This document shows, piece by piece, positions 1 to 8,787 of a DNA stretch of 64,000 nucleotides. Source of the stretch: Brucella haematophila (GTDB lineage: Bacteria > Pseudomonadota > Alphaproteobacteria > Rhizobiales > Rhizobiaceae). Where the stretch lies: positions 372,001-436,000 of the forward strand of contig NZ_VCPE01000002.1 of NCBI RefSeq assembly GCF_005938105.1. Reading direction: 5' to 3'. Numbering within the stretch: the first letter of the stretch is position 1; each line of letters starts with the position of its first letter. The notes under the pieces are model-generated. The model worked only from the letters and a program-made list of their open reading frames with translations, did no database searches and had not been told where the DNA came from. A program made the position numbers and the translations under genes.

Positions 1-14
1 GGTCAGGAAACGCA

Positions 15-1343
15 ATGAACGACACCGCTGTGCATCACGATACGATTTTTGCCTTGTCCAGCGGGCGGCTTCCGTCTGGTGTTGCTGTGGTGCGAGCATC
101 TGGCCCTAAAGTTCGATTCATCATTGAAACGATTCTCGGCTCCGGCATTGAACCACGATATGCAGCCTATAAGACATTCCGCTCCCGAAATGGAGACGCG
201 ATTGATCGTGGATTAGCACTCTTCTTCCCCGGACCGCATAGTTTTACAGGCGAAGACTGTGTCGAATTTCATCTGCACGGTGGAATAGCTGTTGTTGAAA
301 AACTGCTAGTGGAACTGGGCGAGATAGCAGGCTGCCGTATTGCAGAGGCAGGTGAATTCACCCGACGTGCTTTCACCAATGGTAAAATGGATCTGACAAT
401 TGCAGAAGGTCTGGCAGATCTCATCGCGGCTGAGACCGAAGGGCAGCGACGTCTTGCCTTGCAAGTAGCTTCAGGCGCGCAACGCCAACTCTATACGGAT
501 TGGCGGCAGAGGCTTGTTCGTGCGCGGGCGTTTATTGAAGCTGAACTCGACTTTGCAGATGAGAGCGATGTCCCAGGCTCGGTTTCTGATCAGGTATGGC
601 GATCCTTGAAAGAGCTACAAAAGGAAATCGAGCTGCATATTGCCAGCGGCAAGCGCGCAGCCATGCTTCGTGATGGTTTGCATGTAGTGATTGCCGGTGC
701 GCCGAATGCGGGCAAATCGAGCTTGCTTAACTTTCTCGCTGGACGGGAAGTGGCGATCATATCGGATGAGGCGGGAACGACACGCGATCTTCTGGAAGTC
801 AAACTCGACCTCAATGGCATCCCGGTTTACGTCACTGATACGGCTGGTCTGCGCGAGACCGAAAGCGCTGTTGAAAAGATTGGCATCGAGAGAGCCCGCG
901 AAAGAGCATCGGAAGCCGACCTCATTCTTCTGTTGGAAGACATGAGTGATCCAATTGATGTGACACTTAACGAGGCTGATGTCGAAATTTGGCGCATTGG
1001 AACCAAGGCCGATCTAACGGGAGGCCTTTCTGAACGATGGACTTTCCATATTTCAATCAAGAGTGGCTCTGGGTTAGACGAACTTTTAGCCGCTCTTCAA
1101 TCTTTCGCTGAAGAACGGATTGGCCAGATCAACGATGCCGTCCCTACAAGGCAGCGCCATATCAATTTGCTCCACTCTACGCTTACTGAGATTGAAACCG
1201 CCGCACGCCGTGATGATCTCCCACTAGAATTGCGAGCGGAGAACATGCGCAGGGCGTCCCAATACCTCGGTCGCATCACCGGTGACGTGGATGTTGAGGA
1301 AATCCTCGATGTGATCTTCTCGCAGTTTTGCATTGGCAAGTGA
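15..1343 (+). CDS. mnmE: tRNA uridine-5-carboxymethylaminomethyl(34) synthesis GTPase MnmE
   Basis: MnmE works with MnmG to install the (carboxymethyl)aminomethyl group on U34 of tRNA wobble positions. The 442-aa protein has the N-terminal tetrahydrofolate-binding domain, then a G domain with a P-loop GAPNAGKSS (about residues 226-234) and DTAG (about 275-278), and ends in the family's C-terminal CIGK with its conserved cysteine. The usual NKxD motif reads TKAD, a mild deviation. The ATG has an AGGAAA ribosome-binding site a few bases upstream. It leads the mnmE-mnmG-rsmG-parAB cluster, an origin-proximal order known in alphaproteobacteria. Identification is secure. Confidence 0.97.
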   Translation: MNDTAVHHDTIFALSSGRLPSGVAVVRASGPKVRFIIETILGSGIEPRYAAYKTFRSRNGDAIDRGLALFFPGPHSFTGEDCVEFHLHGGIAVVEKLLVELGEIAGCRIAEAGEFTRRAFTNGKMDLTIAEGLADLIAAETEGQRRLALQVASGAQRQLYTDWRQRLVRARAFIEAELDFADESDVPGSVSDQVWRSLKELQKEIELHIASGKRAAMLRDGLHVVIAGAPNAGKSSLLNFLAGREVAIISDEAGTTRDLLEVKLDLNGIPVYVTDTAGLRETESAVEKIGIERARERASEADLILLLEDMSDPIDVTLNEADVEIWRIGTKADLTGGLSERWTFHISIKSGSGLDELLAALQSFAEERIGQINDAVPTRQRHINLLHSTLTEIETAARRDDLPLELRAENMRRASQYLGRITGDVDVEEILDVIFSQFCIGK

Positions 1344-1356
1344 TTCACGTGAAACA
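1341..1356. promoter_or_regulatory. parS: parS-like centromere site (one mismatch)
   Basis: The 16 bases TGATTCACGTGAAACA differ at one position from the parS consensus TGTTTCACGTGAAACA bound by ParB. The site begins at the stop codon of mnmE, 48 bp before a perfect site. ParB and ParA are encoded about 3 kb downstream, so a partition role follows from the family. Confidence 0.8.
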
Positions 1357-1388
1357 TTGGCCTGTTGGGGCAGAGATGATTCTTGGAA

Positions 1389-1404
1389 TGTTTCACGTGA
1401 AACA
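1389..1404. promoter_or_regulatory. parS: parS centromere site (perfect palindrome)
   Basis: TGTTTCACGTGAAACA is an exact match to the canonical ParB-binding palindrome. It lies in the roughly 210-bp gap between mnmE and mnmG, next to a one-mismatch copy. Clustered parS near parAB and the origin is the standard chromosomal arrangement for SMC/ParB loading. Confidence 0.93.
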
Positions 1405-1555
1405 TCTGTGGAATCCAGTGATGCCAGTTGACTCTACCTGTTCTTCGTGAGTCAGCGACCCTGAACGCTTTTAATTGATCGCCTGTCACGCTTTTATCCT
1501 TCCGTTTCAAACGCATTCATGGCAAAAGCTGTCTCCTAATCCAAGGATGCGAGAA

Positions 1556-3466
1556 ATGAGTTCGGCTGAGTCTACAGTCTTCGATGTTATTGTTGTCGGT
1601 GGCGGTCATGCGGGCTGCGAAGCCGCGTCGGCTGCTGCGCGTGCAGGTGCACGCACTGCATTGGTCACTCATCGCTTCGATACGATTGGCGTTATGTCTT
1701 GTAATCCGGCCATCGGTGGCCTGGGGAAGGGCCATCTCGTCCGTGAGATTGACGCACTCGACGGTTTGATGGGTCGCGTTGCCGATAAGGCAGGCATCCA
1801 GTTCCGTCTTTTGAACCGCCGTAAAGGCCCAGCCGTTCGTGGCCCGCGCACGCAGGCCGATCGTAAGCTCTATCGGCTTGCGATGCAGGAAATGATTGGT
1901 GCGCAGGAGAACCTCACAGTTGTTGAGGGCGGCGCGTTTGATATCAAGACCGAAGAAGGTATTGTCACTGGTGTGGTTTTATCGGATGGTCGGCTGTTGA
2001 ACTGCGGGGCGGTCGTGCTGACGACAGGCACGTTCCTGAATGGTCTCATTCATATTGGTGAGAAGAAGATACCAGCGGGGCGTATGGGCGAGAACCCGGC
2101 GCTTGGCCTTTCGGATACTTTGAAGACTCTTGGCTTTGCATTGGGACGCCTCAAGACTGGCACGCCGCCGCGTCTCGATGGCCGGACCATCGATTGGGCG
2201 AGCCTTGAAACCCAGTCTGCTGATGAGAACCCTGTACCGTTTTCTTTGATGACGGACCGCATTACGACGCCGCAGATTGATTGCGGTATTACGCGAACGA
2301 CACCGGAAACACACGCTATTATACGCGCCAACCTGCACCGTTCAGCCATGTATTCTGGCTCGATCGAAGGTATCGGCCCGCGTTACTGTCCGTCAGTCGA
2401 AGATAAGATCGTCAAGTTCGGTGATCGTGACGGCCACCAGATATTCCTGGAACCGGAAGGTCTGGATGACCATACGGTTTATCCGAACGGCATTTCCACC
2501 TCACTGCCGGAAGATGTTCAGCTCGAAATTCTCAAGACCATTCCCGGTCTTGAGAAAGCAATCATGCTGCAGCCGGGCTATGCCATTGAATATGACTTTA
2601 TTGATCCGCGTGAACTGAAGCGCAGTCTGGAAACGCGGCGCGTAAGCGGTCTGTTCCTGGCAGGACAGATCAACGGTACAACCGGATATGAGGAAGCCGG
2701 CGCTCAGGGGCTTCTTGCTGGCTTGAATGCCGCAAGGCGGGCAGGGGGTGAAGAGCCAGTCATCATCCAGCGAACGGAAGCCTATATTGGTGTTATGGTG
2801 GATGATCTGACTTCGCGCGGTGTAAGTGAGCCTTACCGTATGTTCACTTCTAGAGCCGAGTTCCGTCTATCCTTGCGCGCGGATAATGCCGATCAACGTC
2901 TGACGCCGCTGGCCGACGGCCTTGGCATTTTGGGTGCTGAGCGCAAGAAGCGCTTTGCTGAACGAGAGAATGCGCTGTCCGCCGCGCGCGAATTAACGCA
3001 GTCGCTTTCGATTACGCCAAATCTAGCAAGCCGCTATGACCTGCATCTGAACCACGATGGGGTTCGTCGTTCGGCTTATGATCTGTTGTCTTATCCGGAT
3101 ATTGATCTGGCGCGTTTGAATCCGATTTGGCCCGAGCTGGAATCAATTGATCCCATCACCCGCGAAACGCTGGAGATCGAAGCGCAGTATGCGGTTTATA
3201 TGGAACGCCAGCAGACAGATATTGCGGTTATGGAGCGCGAAGAGCGCTTGTTGATTCCCGCTGGACTGGATATTGACGCCATTTCCGGACTGTCCAACGA
3301 GCTGAAACATAAGCTGAAACAGCGTAAGCCAGAGACTATTGCCGAGGCGCAGCGCGTTGATGGTATGACGCCGGCTGCCTTGGCCTTGCTGATAGCGCAG
3401 ATCAAGAAGCATGGTTCTCGCCGTCAAGCCGCTACTGAATTGGCGGAAGGGAAGGGCGCGGCGTGA
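1556..3466 (+). CDS. mnmG: tRNA uridine-5-carboxymethylaminomethyl(34) synthesis enzyme MnmG
   Basis: FAD-dependent partner of MnmE in U34 modification. The Rossmann FAD motif [10 protein letters not shown] sits at about residues 15-24, and the conserved CNPAIGG segment (which holds a catalytic cysteine) follows at about 47-53. The reading frame is open from 1475, but the ATG at 1556 is preferred: it has an AAGGA Shine-Dalgarno about 8 bases upstream and gives 636 aa, the normal family length. The gene follows mnmE across a parS-bearing gap, and its stop overlaps the rsmG start by four bases (GTGA), which suggests translational coupling. Confidence 0.96.
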   Translation: MSSAESTVFDVIVVGGGHAGCEAASAAARAGARTALVTHRFDTIGVMSCNPAIGGLGKGHLVREIDALDGLMGRVADKAGIQFRLLNRRKGPAVRGPRTQADRKLYRLAMQEMIGAQENLTVVEGGAFDIKTEEGIVTGVVLSDGRLLNCGAVVLTTGTFLNGLIHIGEKKIPAGRMGENPALGLSDTLKTLGFALGRLKTGTPPRLDGRTIDWASLETQSADENPVPFSLMTDRITTPQIDCGITRTTPETHAIIRANLHRSAMYSGSIEGIGPRYCPSVEDKIVKFGDRDGHQIFLEPEGLDDHTVYPNGISTSLPEDVQLEILKTIPGLEKAIMLQPGYAIEYDFIDPRELKRSLETRRVSGLFLAGQINGTTGYEEAGAQGLLAGLNAARRAGGEEPVIIQRTEAYIGVMVDDLTSRGVSEPYRMFTSRAEFRLSLRADNADQRLTPLADGLGILGAERKKRFAERENALSAARELTQSLSITPNLASRYDLHLNHDGVRRSAYDLLSYPDIDLARLNPIWPELESIDPITRETLEIEAQYAVYMERQQTDIAVMEREERLLIPAGLDIDAISGLSNELKHKLKQRKPETIAEAQRVDGMTPAALALLIAQIKKHGSRRQAATELAEGKGAA

Positions 3467-4116
3467 GTGCTGATAAGGGTGCGGATCGCCGTTTCGAAAG
3501 TCTTCGCCAGATCAATCCGGCTGTTTCACGTGAAACAGTGGATCGTTTGATCGCATTTGAAGAGCTGTTCCGGAAGTGGTCGAAAGCGATCAATCTGGCA
3601 TCTCCATCGACATTGGCGGACCTTTGGAGCCGCCATATTCTGGATAGCGCGCAGATATTTCCGCTGGCTCCAGACGCAAAACGCTGGCTCGATATAGGTT
3701 CCGGTGGCGGATTTCCGGGCATCGTGACGGCCTGTTATCTGGCGGATAGACCGGGTAGTCGTATTGATCTGGTGGAAAGCGCCGGCAAAAAGGCCGCTTT
3801 TCTGCGCACAGCTGCCGGCCATTTAAATATTCCTGCCCATATTCATGCAGCTCGTATCGAGTCCATGTGGGAAAAAATCGAGACGCCGGAGGTTGTTACC
3901 GCCCGAGCGCTCGCCTCGTTGAACGACCTTTTTGGTTTGACGGAGCCCTGGCTCGTCAACGGTGCCAAGGCGCTTTTCCAAAAAGGTCGGGATTACCAGA
4001 GAGAAATCGATGAAAGCCGTGTCGGTTGGGATTTCGATCTGGTAAAACATCAAAGTGCTATCGATCAGACTTCGGTCATCCTCGAAATCAGCAACTTGCG
4101 ACGCAAAGCAAATTGA
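3463..4116 (+). CDS. rsmG: 16S rRNA (guanine(527)-N7)-methyltransferase RsmG
   Basis: SAM-dependent methyltransferase (GidB) that methylates G527 of 16S rRNA. The SAM-binding motif [12 protein letters not shown] is at about residues 76-87, and the 217-aa length is typical. It starts with GTG, overlapping the mnmG stop by four bases. A perfect parS palindrome lies inside the coding sequence at 3522-3537, where it encodes VSRET. This is a constraint on the gene that has nothing to do with the methyltransferase. Only about 40 bp separate it from parA. Confidence 0.95.
   Translation: MSADKGADRRFESLRQINPAVSRETVDRLIAFEELFRKWSKAINLASPSTLADLWSRHILDSAQIFPLAPDAKRWLDIGSGGGFPGIVTACYLADRPGSRIDLVESAGKKAAFLRTAAGHLNIPAHIHAARIESMWEKIETPEVVTARALASLNDLFGLTEPWLVNGAKALFQKGRDYQREIDESRVGWDFDLVKHQSAIDQTSVILEISNLRRKAN
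3522..3537. promoter_or_regulatory. parS: parS centromere site inside rsmG
   Basis: TGTTTCACGTGAAACA, an exact canonical parS, is embedded in the 5' part of rsmG. Intragenic parS sites close to parAB are known in other bacteria. The ParB encoded at 5007-5888 is the expected binder. Confidence 0.92.
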
Positions 4117-4159
4117 ATCCGAGAATTTGGCAGATCTGGAAAGCGGCAGGGCGACGGTA

Positions 4160-4957
4160 ATGAACAAAATGTCCAGGATCATAACCATTGCAAACCAGAA
4201 AGGCGGCGTCGGCAAAACCACGACGGCGATCAATCTGGCTACAGCATTGGCGGCAATAGGCGAAACGGTTCTCATCGTTGATCTCGATCCGCAGGGCAAT
4301 GCCAGCACTGGGTTGGGGATCGACCGTCGCAACCGTCCGCTGTCATCTTACGACGTGCTGACGCAAGAGGCATCGGTGCCCGAGGCTGCGATGCAGACCG
4401 ATGTGCCCAATCTCTTTATCGTGCCATCGACGCTCGATCTGTTGGGTATCGAGATGGAGATCGCCCAATCGGCGGACCGTACCCGCCGTCTGCGCGACTC
4501 TTTGCGTTTCGATTCGAGCGTTTCTGATCGGTTTTCCTATGTTCTGGTGGATTGCCCGCCATCTCTGAACCTGTTGACGCTGAATGCCATGGCGGCTGCG
4601 GACTCCGTGCTTGTGCCGTTGCAGTGCGAGTTCTTTGCGCTGGAAGGCCTAAGCCAGCTTCTACAGACGGTCGATCAGGTTCGTTCAACGATCAATGCTG
4701 AGCTTTCGATCCAGGGCATCGTGTTGACGATGTTCGATAGCCGCAACAATCTTGCCTCTCAGGTGGTGGATGATGTTCGCGCCTTCATGGGTGAAAAGGT
4801 CTATCGCACCGTTATTCCGCGCAATGTGCGGGTTTCAGAAGCGCCATCGCATGGCAAGCCGGCCATTCTCTATGATCTGAAATGCGCTGGAAGTCAGGCT
4901 TACTTGCAGCTTGCGTCGGAAGTTATTCAGCGCGAGCGGCAATTGAAAGCCGCATAA
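4160..4957 (+). CDS. parA: Chromosome partitioning ATPase ParA
   Basis: ParA/Soj-type ATPase that segregates ParB-parS complexes. The deviant Walker A KGGVGKTT is at about residues 14-21, followed by VDLDPQGNAS and VDCPPSLNLLT, all hallmarks of the family. The frame is open from 4055, but residues upstream of 4160 overlap rsmG and are not ParA-like. ATG 4160 gives 265 aa; a second ATG at 4169 is possible. It is followed 49 bp later by parB, in the same transcription unit. Confidence 0.96.
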   Translation: MNKMSRIITIANQKGGVGKTTTAINLATALAAIGETVLIVDLDPQGNASTGLGIDRRNRPLSSYDVLTQEASVPEAAMQTDVPNLFIVPSTLDLLGIEMEIAQSADRTRRLRDSLRFDSSVSDRFSYVLVDCPPSLNLLTLNAMAAADSVLVPLQCEFFALEGLSQLLQTVDQVRSTINAELSIQGIVLTMFDSRNNLASQVVDDVRAFMGEKVYRTVIPRNVRVSEAPSHGKPAILYDLKCAGSQAYLQLASEVIQRERQLKAA

Positions 4958-5006
4958 CCTAGACTATCGATTCTACTACGTAACAATTGCAGGAATTTGC
5001 CGAACG

Positions 5007-5888
5007 ATGAACGACGATCCTTCAAAAAAGCGCCTTGGCCGTGGACTGGCTGCCCTGATTGGTGAGATCGACCGTCCGGTCGAAGAGCGCAAAGCGCCGG
5101 TTCCGATCGAACGCAATGTGCCTATCGAGTTTGTCACGCGCAATCCGCGCAATCCGCGACGCATGTTTGCGGAAGCCGAACTTGAAGATCTTGCGCAGTC
5201 GATCAAGGAACACGGTGTCGTCCAGCCAATCGTGGTGCGTCCCGCTCCCGGTCAGCCTGATCATTTCGAGCTTATCGCCGGTGAACGCCGCTGGCGCGCG
5301 TCGCAGCGCGCGGGCGTTGATACGATTCCTGTTATCGTTCGCGATGTGGATGATCGTGTCGCTCTCGAGATTGCGATTATCGAAAACGTTCAGCGCGCAG
5401 ACCTGAATGCAGTCGAAGAAGCGCTTGGATATCAACAGCTTATCGATAATCATGAGTATACGCAGAACGATCTGGCACAGGTAATCGGCAAGAGCCGCAG
5501 CCATGTTGCCAATACGCTGCGCCTACTCAAGCTACCGCAGCCGGTGCAGGATTTCATTGTCGACGGCGCCTTGTCTGCCGGTCATGCGCGTAGCCTGATC
5601 ACGATGGAAAACCCGACCGGTCTGGCAGAGCGCATTGTCAAGGAAGGCCTGTCCGTTCGTCAGGTAGAAGCTTTGGCTCAGGCCGAAGCGCGCGGCGGTG
5701 CGGAACCGAAGCCGGGTAAAGCTGCGCCGGTTGAAAAAGATGCCGACACCAAAGCGCTTGAAAAGCTGCTTTCCGATGTGACCGGCATGAAGGTCGAGAT
5801 CAACCATCGGGATCGCGGTGGCGAAGTGAAGGTGCGCTACAGCTCGCTGGAGCAGCTGGACGAAATCTGCCGTCGTCTTCAGAGCTGA
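5007..5888 (+). CDS. parB: Chromosome partitioning protein ParB
   Basis: Centromere-binding CTP-dependent clamp. The N-terminal KKRLGRGLAALIG segment, the CTP-binding GERRWRA motif (about residues 93-99), the ENVQRADLNAVEEA stretch and the helix-turn-helix around NDLAQVIGKSRSHVANTLRLL are all present. The 293-aa length is normal, and the C-terminal end is the dimerisation domain. Its targets are the parS sites at 1341, 1389 and 3522. A strong bidirectional terminator follows the stop codon. Confidence 0.96.
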   Translation: MNDDPSKKRLGRGLAALIGEIDRPVEERKAPVPIERNVPIEFVTRNPRNPRRMFAEAELEDLAQSIKEHGVVQPIVVRPAPGQPDHFELIAGERRWRASQRAGVDTIPVIVRDVDDRVALEIAIIENVQRADLNAVEEALGYQQLIDNHEYTQNDLAQVIGKSRSHVANTLRLLKLPQPVQDFIVDGALSAGHARSLITMENPTGLAERIVKEGLSVRQVEALAQAEARGGAEPKPGKAAPVEKDADTKALEKLLSDVTGMKVEINHRDRGGEVKVRYSSLEQLDEICRRLQS

Positions 5889-5909
5889 CGCGTTCCCAAT
5901 GATGAATTG

Positions 5910-5943
5910 AAAAAACCCCGGTATTTAAATACCGGGGTTTTTT
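5910..5943. terminator. Bidirectional rho-independent terminator between parB and holA
   Basis: A perfect 34-base palindrome: six A, then CCCCGGTATTT, then its complement ending in six T. It reads as a GC-rich stem with a T-run on either strand. It sits between the convergent ends of parB (plus) and holA (minus), so it should stop transcription from both sides. Confidence 0.93.
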
Positions 5944-5979
5944 GCTGGATTGTTTCACGTTTGATAGTGGAGACTCTAG

Positions 5980-7023
5980 TCAGCGCCGCGCATTGCGCAT
6001 GGCTTCCACACCGATAGCCATCAGGCATTGGCGAATGATTGGAACGGCAAGCGCTGAGTTCTGGCGGCTTTCGAGAACGGCGCGCTGGAGCCGTTCCAGA
6101 ACCCGTGAAAGGCTTTCGCCGCCCCATCGTCCGATGGCAGTTTCTATGAGCCTTTTGCGATTGAAGAAGATAGGCGGCCTTGCTCCGGCCACAACAACGG
6201 ACGCGCTTTTGCGCTCTGTATCCATGATATAGCGCAGAGCCTGTATCTGCTGGAATTGCCGCATGGCCGTGTTCAGCACCAGAAACGGCGCTGTGCCAGA
6301 TTTCACGACACGGTCGAATGTCATTTCAAACCGCTGCAAATCACCGGCAATAATCGCATCCACGACCTCATCAGTCGACAAGCCAGCAACGTCGCCCACG
6401 GCTTCGCGCACATCGTCAATGTCGATACGTTCCTTGCCTCGTGCATAGAGGCACAGTTTCTCCAGCTCACCACGGGTGGCAAGGCGGTCGCCGCCAAGAC
6501 TGGCCCGAAGAAGCTGCCGTCCATCAAGGGTGATTTGCAGCTTCCACTCGGCAAGCACATCATCAATCACGCCATCAATGCCGCGCGCATCGTCCGTATA
6601 GCAGGGAAGTGCCATGCCCGCCGAAGCGTTCTCGATAGCACTACGCAACCCCACGCCCTTTTTCAGGTCGCCAGCTTCGATGAGAATGAAGGTTTCATGC
6701 GGCGGTTCTGTAGCCAGAAGCTTGATCGCATCGGCAAGTTTCTTCTGCCCGGCGGCGTTTTTGATCCAGATCAGGCGTTCGCCGCCGAACATGGAAATGG
6801 TGCGCGCTTCGTCGGCCAGTTTCGAAGGATCGGCATCGATCTCGTCCGCTTCCATACGGATGACCGCAAAGGGATCGTCGAGCGGCAGCTTTGTCGCCTC
6901 GGCATAGCGGCGTGCACGTTCGCTCACCAGCCCTTTGTCCGGGCCATAGAGCAGCACGACCGGAAACGAGCTGCTCGGTCTGCTCAGGAAACCATCGACT
7001 TCATTTGCTTTTTTCTGCGCCAT
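5980..7023 (-). CDS. holA: DNA polymerase III subunit delta (HolA)
   Basis: Clamp-loader delta subunit that opens the beta sliding clamp during replication. The 347-aa protein begins with a short N-terminal segment, then PVVLLYGPDKGLVSERA and the MFGGERLIWIKNA region typical of HolA, then the helical lid and collar domains (GELEKLCLYA, VGDVAGLSTDEVVDAI). It is convergent with parB. In related genomes lptE and leuS usually lie upstream of holA; here an ABC transporter operon ends just upstream instead, which hints at a rearrangement. Confidence 0.93.
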   Translation of the reverse strand: MAQKKANEVDGFLSRPSSSFPVVLLYGPDKGLVSERARRYAEATKLPLDDPFAVIRMEADEIDADPSKLADEARTISMFGGERLIWIKNAAGQKKLADAIKLLATEPPHETFILIEAGDLKKGVGLRSAIENASAGMALPCYTDDARGIDGVIDDVLAEWKLQITLDGRQLLRASLGGDRLATRGELEKLCLYARGKERIDIDDVREAVGDVAGLSTDEVVDAIIAGDLQRFEMTFDRVVKSGTAPFLVLNTAMRQFQQIQALRYIMDTERKSASVVVAGARPPIFFNRKRLIETAIGRWGGESLSRVLERLQRAVLESRQNSALAVPIIRQCLMAIGVEAMRNARR

Positions 7024-7052
7024 ATCTGGTTCTTAGAGCAATTCGGCCAGAA

Positions 7053-7090
7053 ACAAAACAGCCGCCGATCACGGGAGGAACAGCGGCTGT
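7053..7090 (-). terminator. Rho-independent terminator of the ABC transporter genes
   Basis: An 8-bp stem (ACAGCCGC at 7058-7065 paired with GCGGCTGT at 7083-7090) around a 17-base loop, followed on the minus strand by a T-rich TTTTGTTT. It lies 20 bp beyond the stop of the ATPase gene. Confidence 0.75.
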
Positions 7091-7111
7091 GAAAAGCGTA
7101 TATGTGGGCAG

Positions 7112-7906
7112 CTATTCGATCAGCAGCGCATCGTCATCAAGCGTCTGGCCGCGCACTTTGCGGAACATCTCGATCAGGTCTTCGACGCCCAGTGTCTTGC
7201 GTTTGTCGCCGGTTACGTCGAGCAAAATCTTGCCGCCGTGCAGCATGATGGTGCGATCACCATAATCGAGCGCCTGACGCATCGAATGGGTGACCATCAG
7301 CGCCGTCAGCTTGTTTTCGGTGATGAGCGTGCGGGTCAGTTCCATGACGAATTCAGCCATGCCCGGATCGAGCGCCGCCGTGTGTTCGTCAAGAAGCAGA
7401 ACTTCAGAACCGGCAAGCGTTGCCATGATCAGCGAAAGCGCCTGACGCTGGCCGCCAGAGAGCAGTTCCATACGGTCCTGCATGCGGCTTTCAAGGCCGA
7501 GATTGAGGCTTGCCACCCGCTCGCGAAACCATTCGCGGCGGTTGGAATTCAGCGCATGGGTGAAACCGCGCTTCTTGCCGCGTGAGGCGGCAAGCGCAAG
7601 ATTTTCTTCGATGGTCAGCGTGCCGCAACTGCCAGCCAGTGGGTCCTGGAAGACGCGCGCAACGAGACCGGCGCGGTCGGCGGTGGATTTGCGCGTCACA
7701 TCCTTGCCGCTGATCACGACCTTGCCGCCGGTCGGGATAACATCGCCTGCAAGAACGCCGAGCAAGGTGGATTTACCGGCACCATTCGAGCCGATGACGG
7801 TTACGAAGGAACCGCGATCCATGGTCAGGTTGATCTTGTTTAGAACCTGCTTTTCCAGTGGAGTGCCGCGACCGAAGACGACATCGAGATTGGATACTTC
7901 GATCAT
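7112..7906 (-). CDS. ABC transporter ATP-binding protein (TrpXYZ-like importer)
   Basis: ATPase subunit of an importer in the group annotated for tryptophan/tyrosine-type uptake (ABC_sub_bind systems). Walker A GSNGAGKST is at about residues 39-47, the signature LSGGQRQAL and Walker B LLLDEHTAALD follow. The open frame extends further upstream, but the ATG at 7906 overlaps the permease stop by ATGA and starts the conserved MIEVSNLDVVFG, giving 264 aa. It is translationally coupled to the permease. The matching substrate-binding protein is probably the gene at 26318-27271, now separated by the island. Confidence 0.9.
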   Translation of the reverse strand: MIEVSNLDVVFGRGTPLEKQVLNKINLTMDRGSFVTVIGSNGAGKSTLLGVLAGDVIPTGGKVVISGKDVTRKSTADRAGLVARVFQDPLAGSCGTLTIEENLALAASRGKKRGFTHALNSNRREWFRERVASLNLGLESRMQDRMELLSGGQRQALSLIMATLAGSEVLLLDEHTAALDPGMAEFVMELTRTLITENKLTALMVTHSMRQALDYGDRTIMLHGGKILLDVTGDKRKTLGVEDLIEMFRKVRGQTLDDDALLIE

Positions 7907-8787
7907 GCGGATGCTCCCCCGCGGCGCAGGCGCGGCAATATCAGGGCGAAGGTTACGAGAAGCGCTGTGGCGATGTTCAGGTCGGAGGCCTGCAGGCCGA
8001 ATGTGTCGCCATTGGAAAGAGCGAGTTGGATGGCGATGCGGTAGATGACCGAACCGAGCACGCAACCGATCAGGATCACAAGCAGGTTGCGCGTGCGCAG
8101 GATGGTTTCACCAATGATGACGGCTGCGAGGCCAACGACGATGGTGCCGACGCCCGAGGTGACATCTGCAAAGCCGTTGGTCTGGGCGAAAAGCGAACCG
8201 CCAAGCGCGACGAGCGCGTTGGAGAGTGCCATGCCGATATAGATCTGGCGGTCAGTCCGCACGCCTTGAGCGCGCGCCATTTTGGGATTGGCGCCGGTCG
8301 CACGCATGGCGAGGCCCATGTCGCTTTCCAGAAAGCGCCAGACGATGAAGACAGCGATGACGACAAGCACAAACAGGAAGGCCGGACGGACATAATATTC
8401 CGGAATACCGTGGCCGAAGAAGGGGCTCAGCATGGTGTCCTGATTGATGAGCGCGATATTCGGTCGGCCCATCACGCGCAGGTTCACTGAGAAAAGCGCG
8501 ATCATCGTCAGGATGGATGCAAGCAGGTTGAGAATCTTGAAGCGCACGTTGAGCGTTGCGGTCACAAGACCCGCTACAGCGCCCGCAACCATGGCGATGG
8601 CGGCGGCGAGCCATGCATTGAGGCCAGCGAGGATCAGAACGCCGGTAACGGCTGCACCGAGCGGGAACGAACCGTCCACCGTCAAGTCGGGAAAGTCGAG
8701 GACGCGAAACGCCAGATAGACGCCGATGGCGACAAACGCGAAAACGAGGCCTAATTCGACCGCACCCCAGAAGGCGATCTGACTCAC
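7903..8787 (-). CDS. ABC transporter permease (TrpXYZ-like importer)
   Basis: Membrane subunit with about eight or nine hydrophobic segments, starting with a segment around FWGAVELGLVFAFVAIGVYLAF and including the conserved FPDLTVDGSFPLGAA motif typical of BPD_transp_2-type permeases of this group. The frame is open to 8874, but GTG at 8787 has an AAGGA ribosome-binding site 8 bases upstream and gives 294 aa, a normal length. It overlaps the ATPase start by four bases. About 970 bp upstream without a recognisable gene separate it from the island genes, so its promoter context has probably been changed by the insertion. Confidence 0.9.
   Translation of the reverse strand: MSQIAFWGAVELGLVFAFVAIGVYLAFRVLDFPDLTVDGSFPLGAAVTGVLILAGLNAWLAAAIAMVAGAVAGLVTATLNVRFKILNLLASILTMIALFSVNLRVMGRPNIALINQDTMLSPFFGHGIPEYYVRPAFLFVLVVIAVFIVWRFLESDMGLAMRATGANPKMARAQGVRTDRQIYIGMALSNALVALGGSLFAQTNGFADVTSGVGTIVVGLAAVIIGETILRTRNLLVILIGCVLGSVIYRIAIQLALSNGDTFGLQASDLNIATALLVTFALILPRLRRGGASA

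Noticed and set aside
1-5900. Replication origin within the window
   Set aside because: The gene order and parS sites indicate proximity to oriC, but I saw no cluster of DnaA boxes or an AT-rich unwinding region here.
5951-5966. Fourth parS site (TGTTTCACGT followed by TTGATA)
   Set aside because: Only the first half-site matches, so ParB binding is doubtful.
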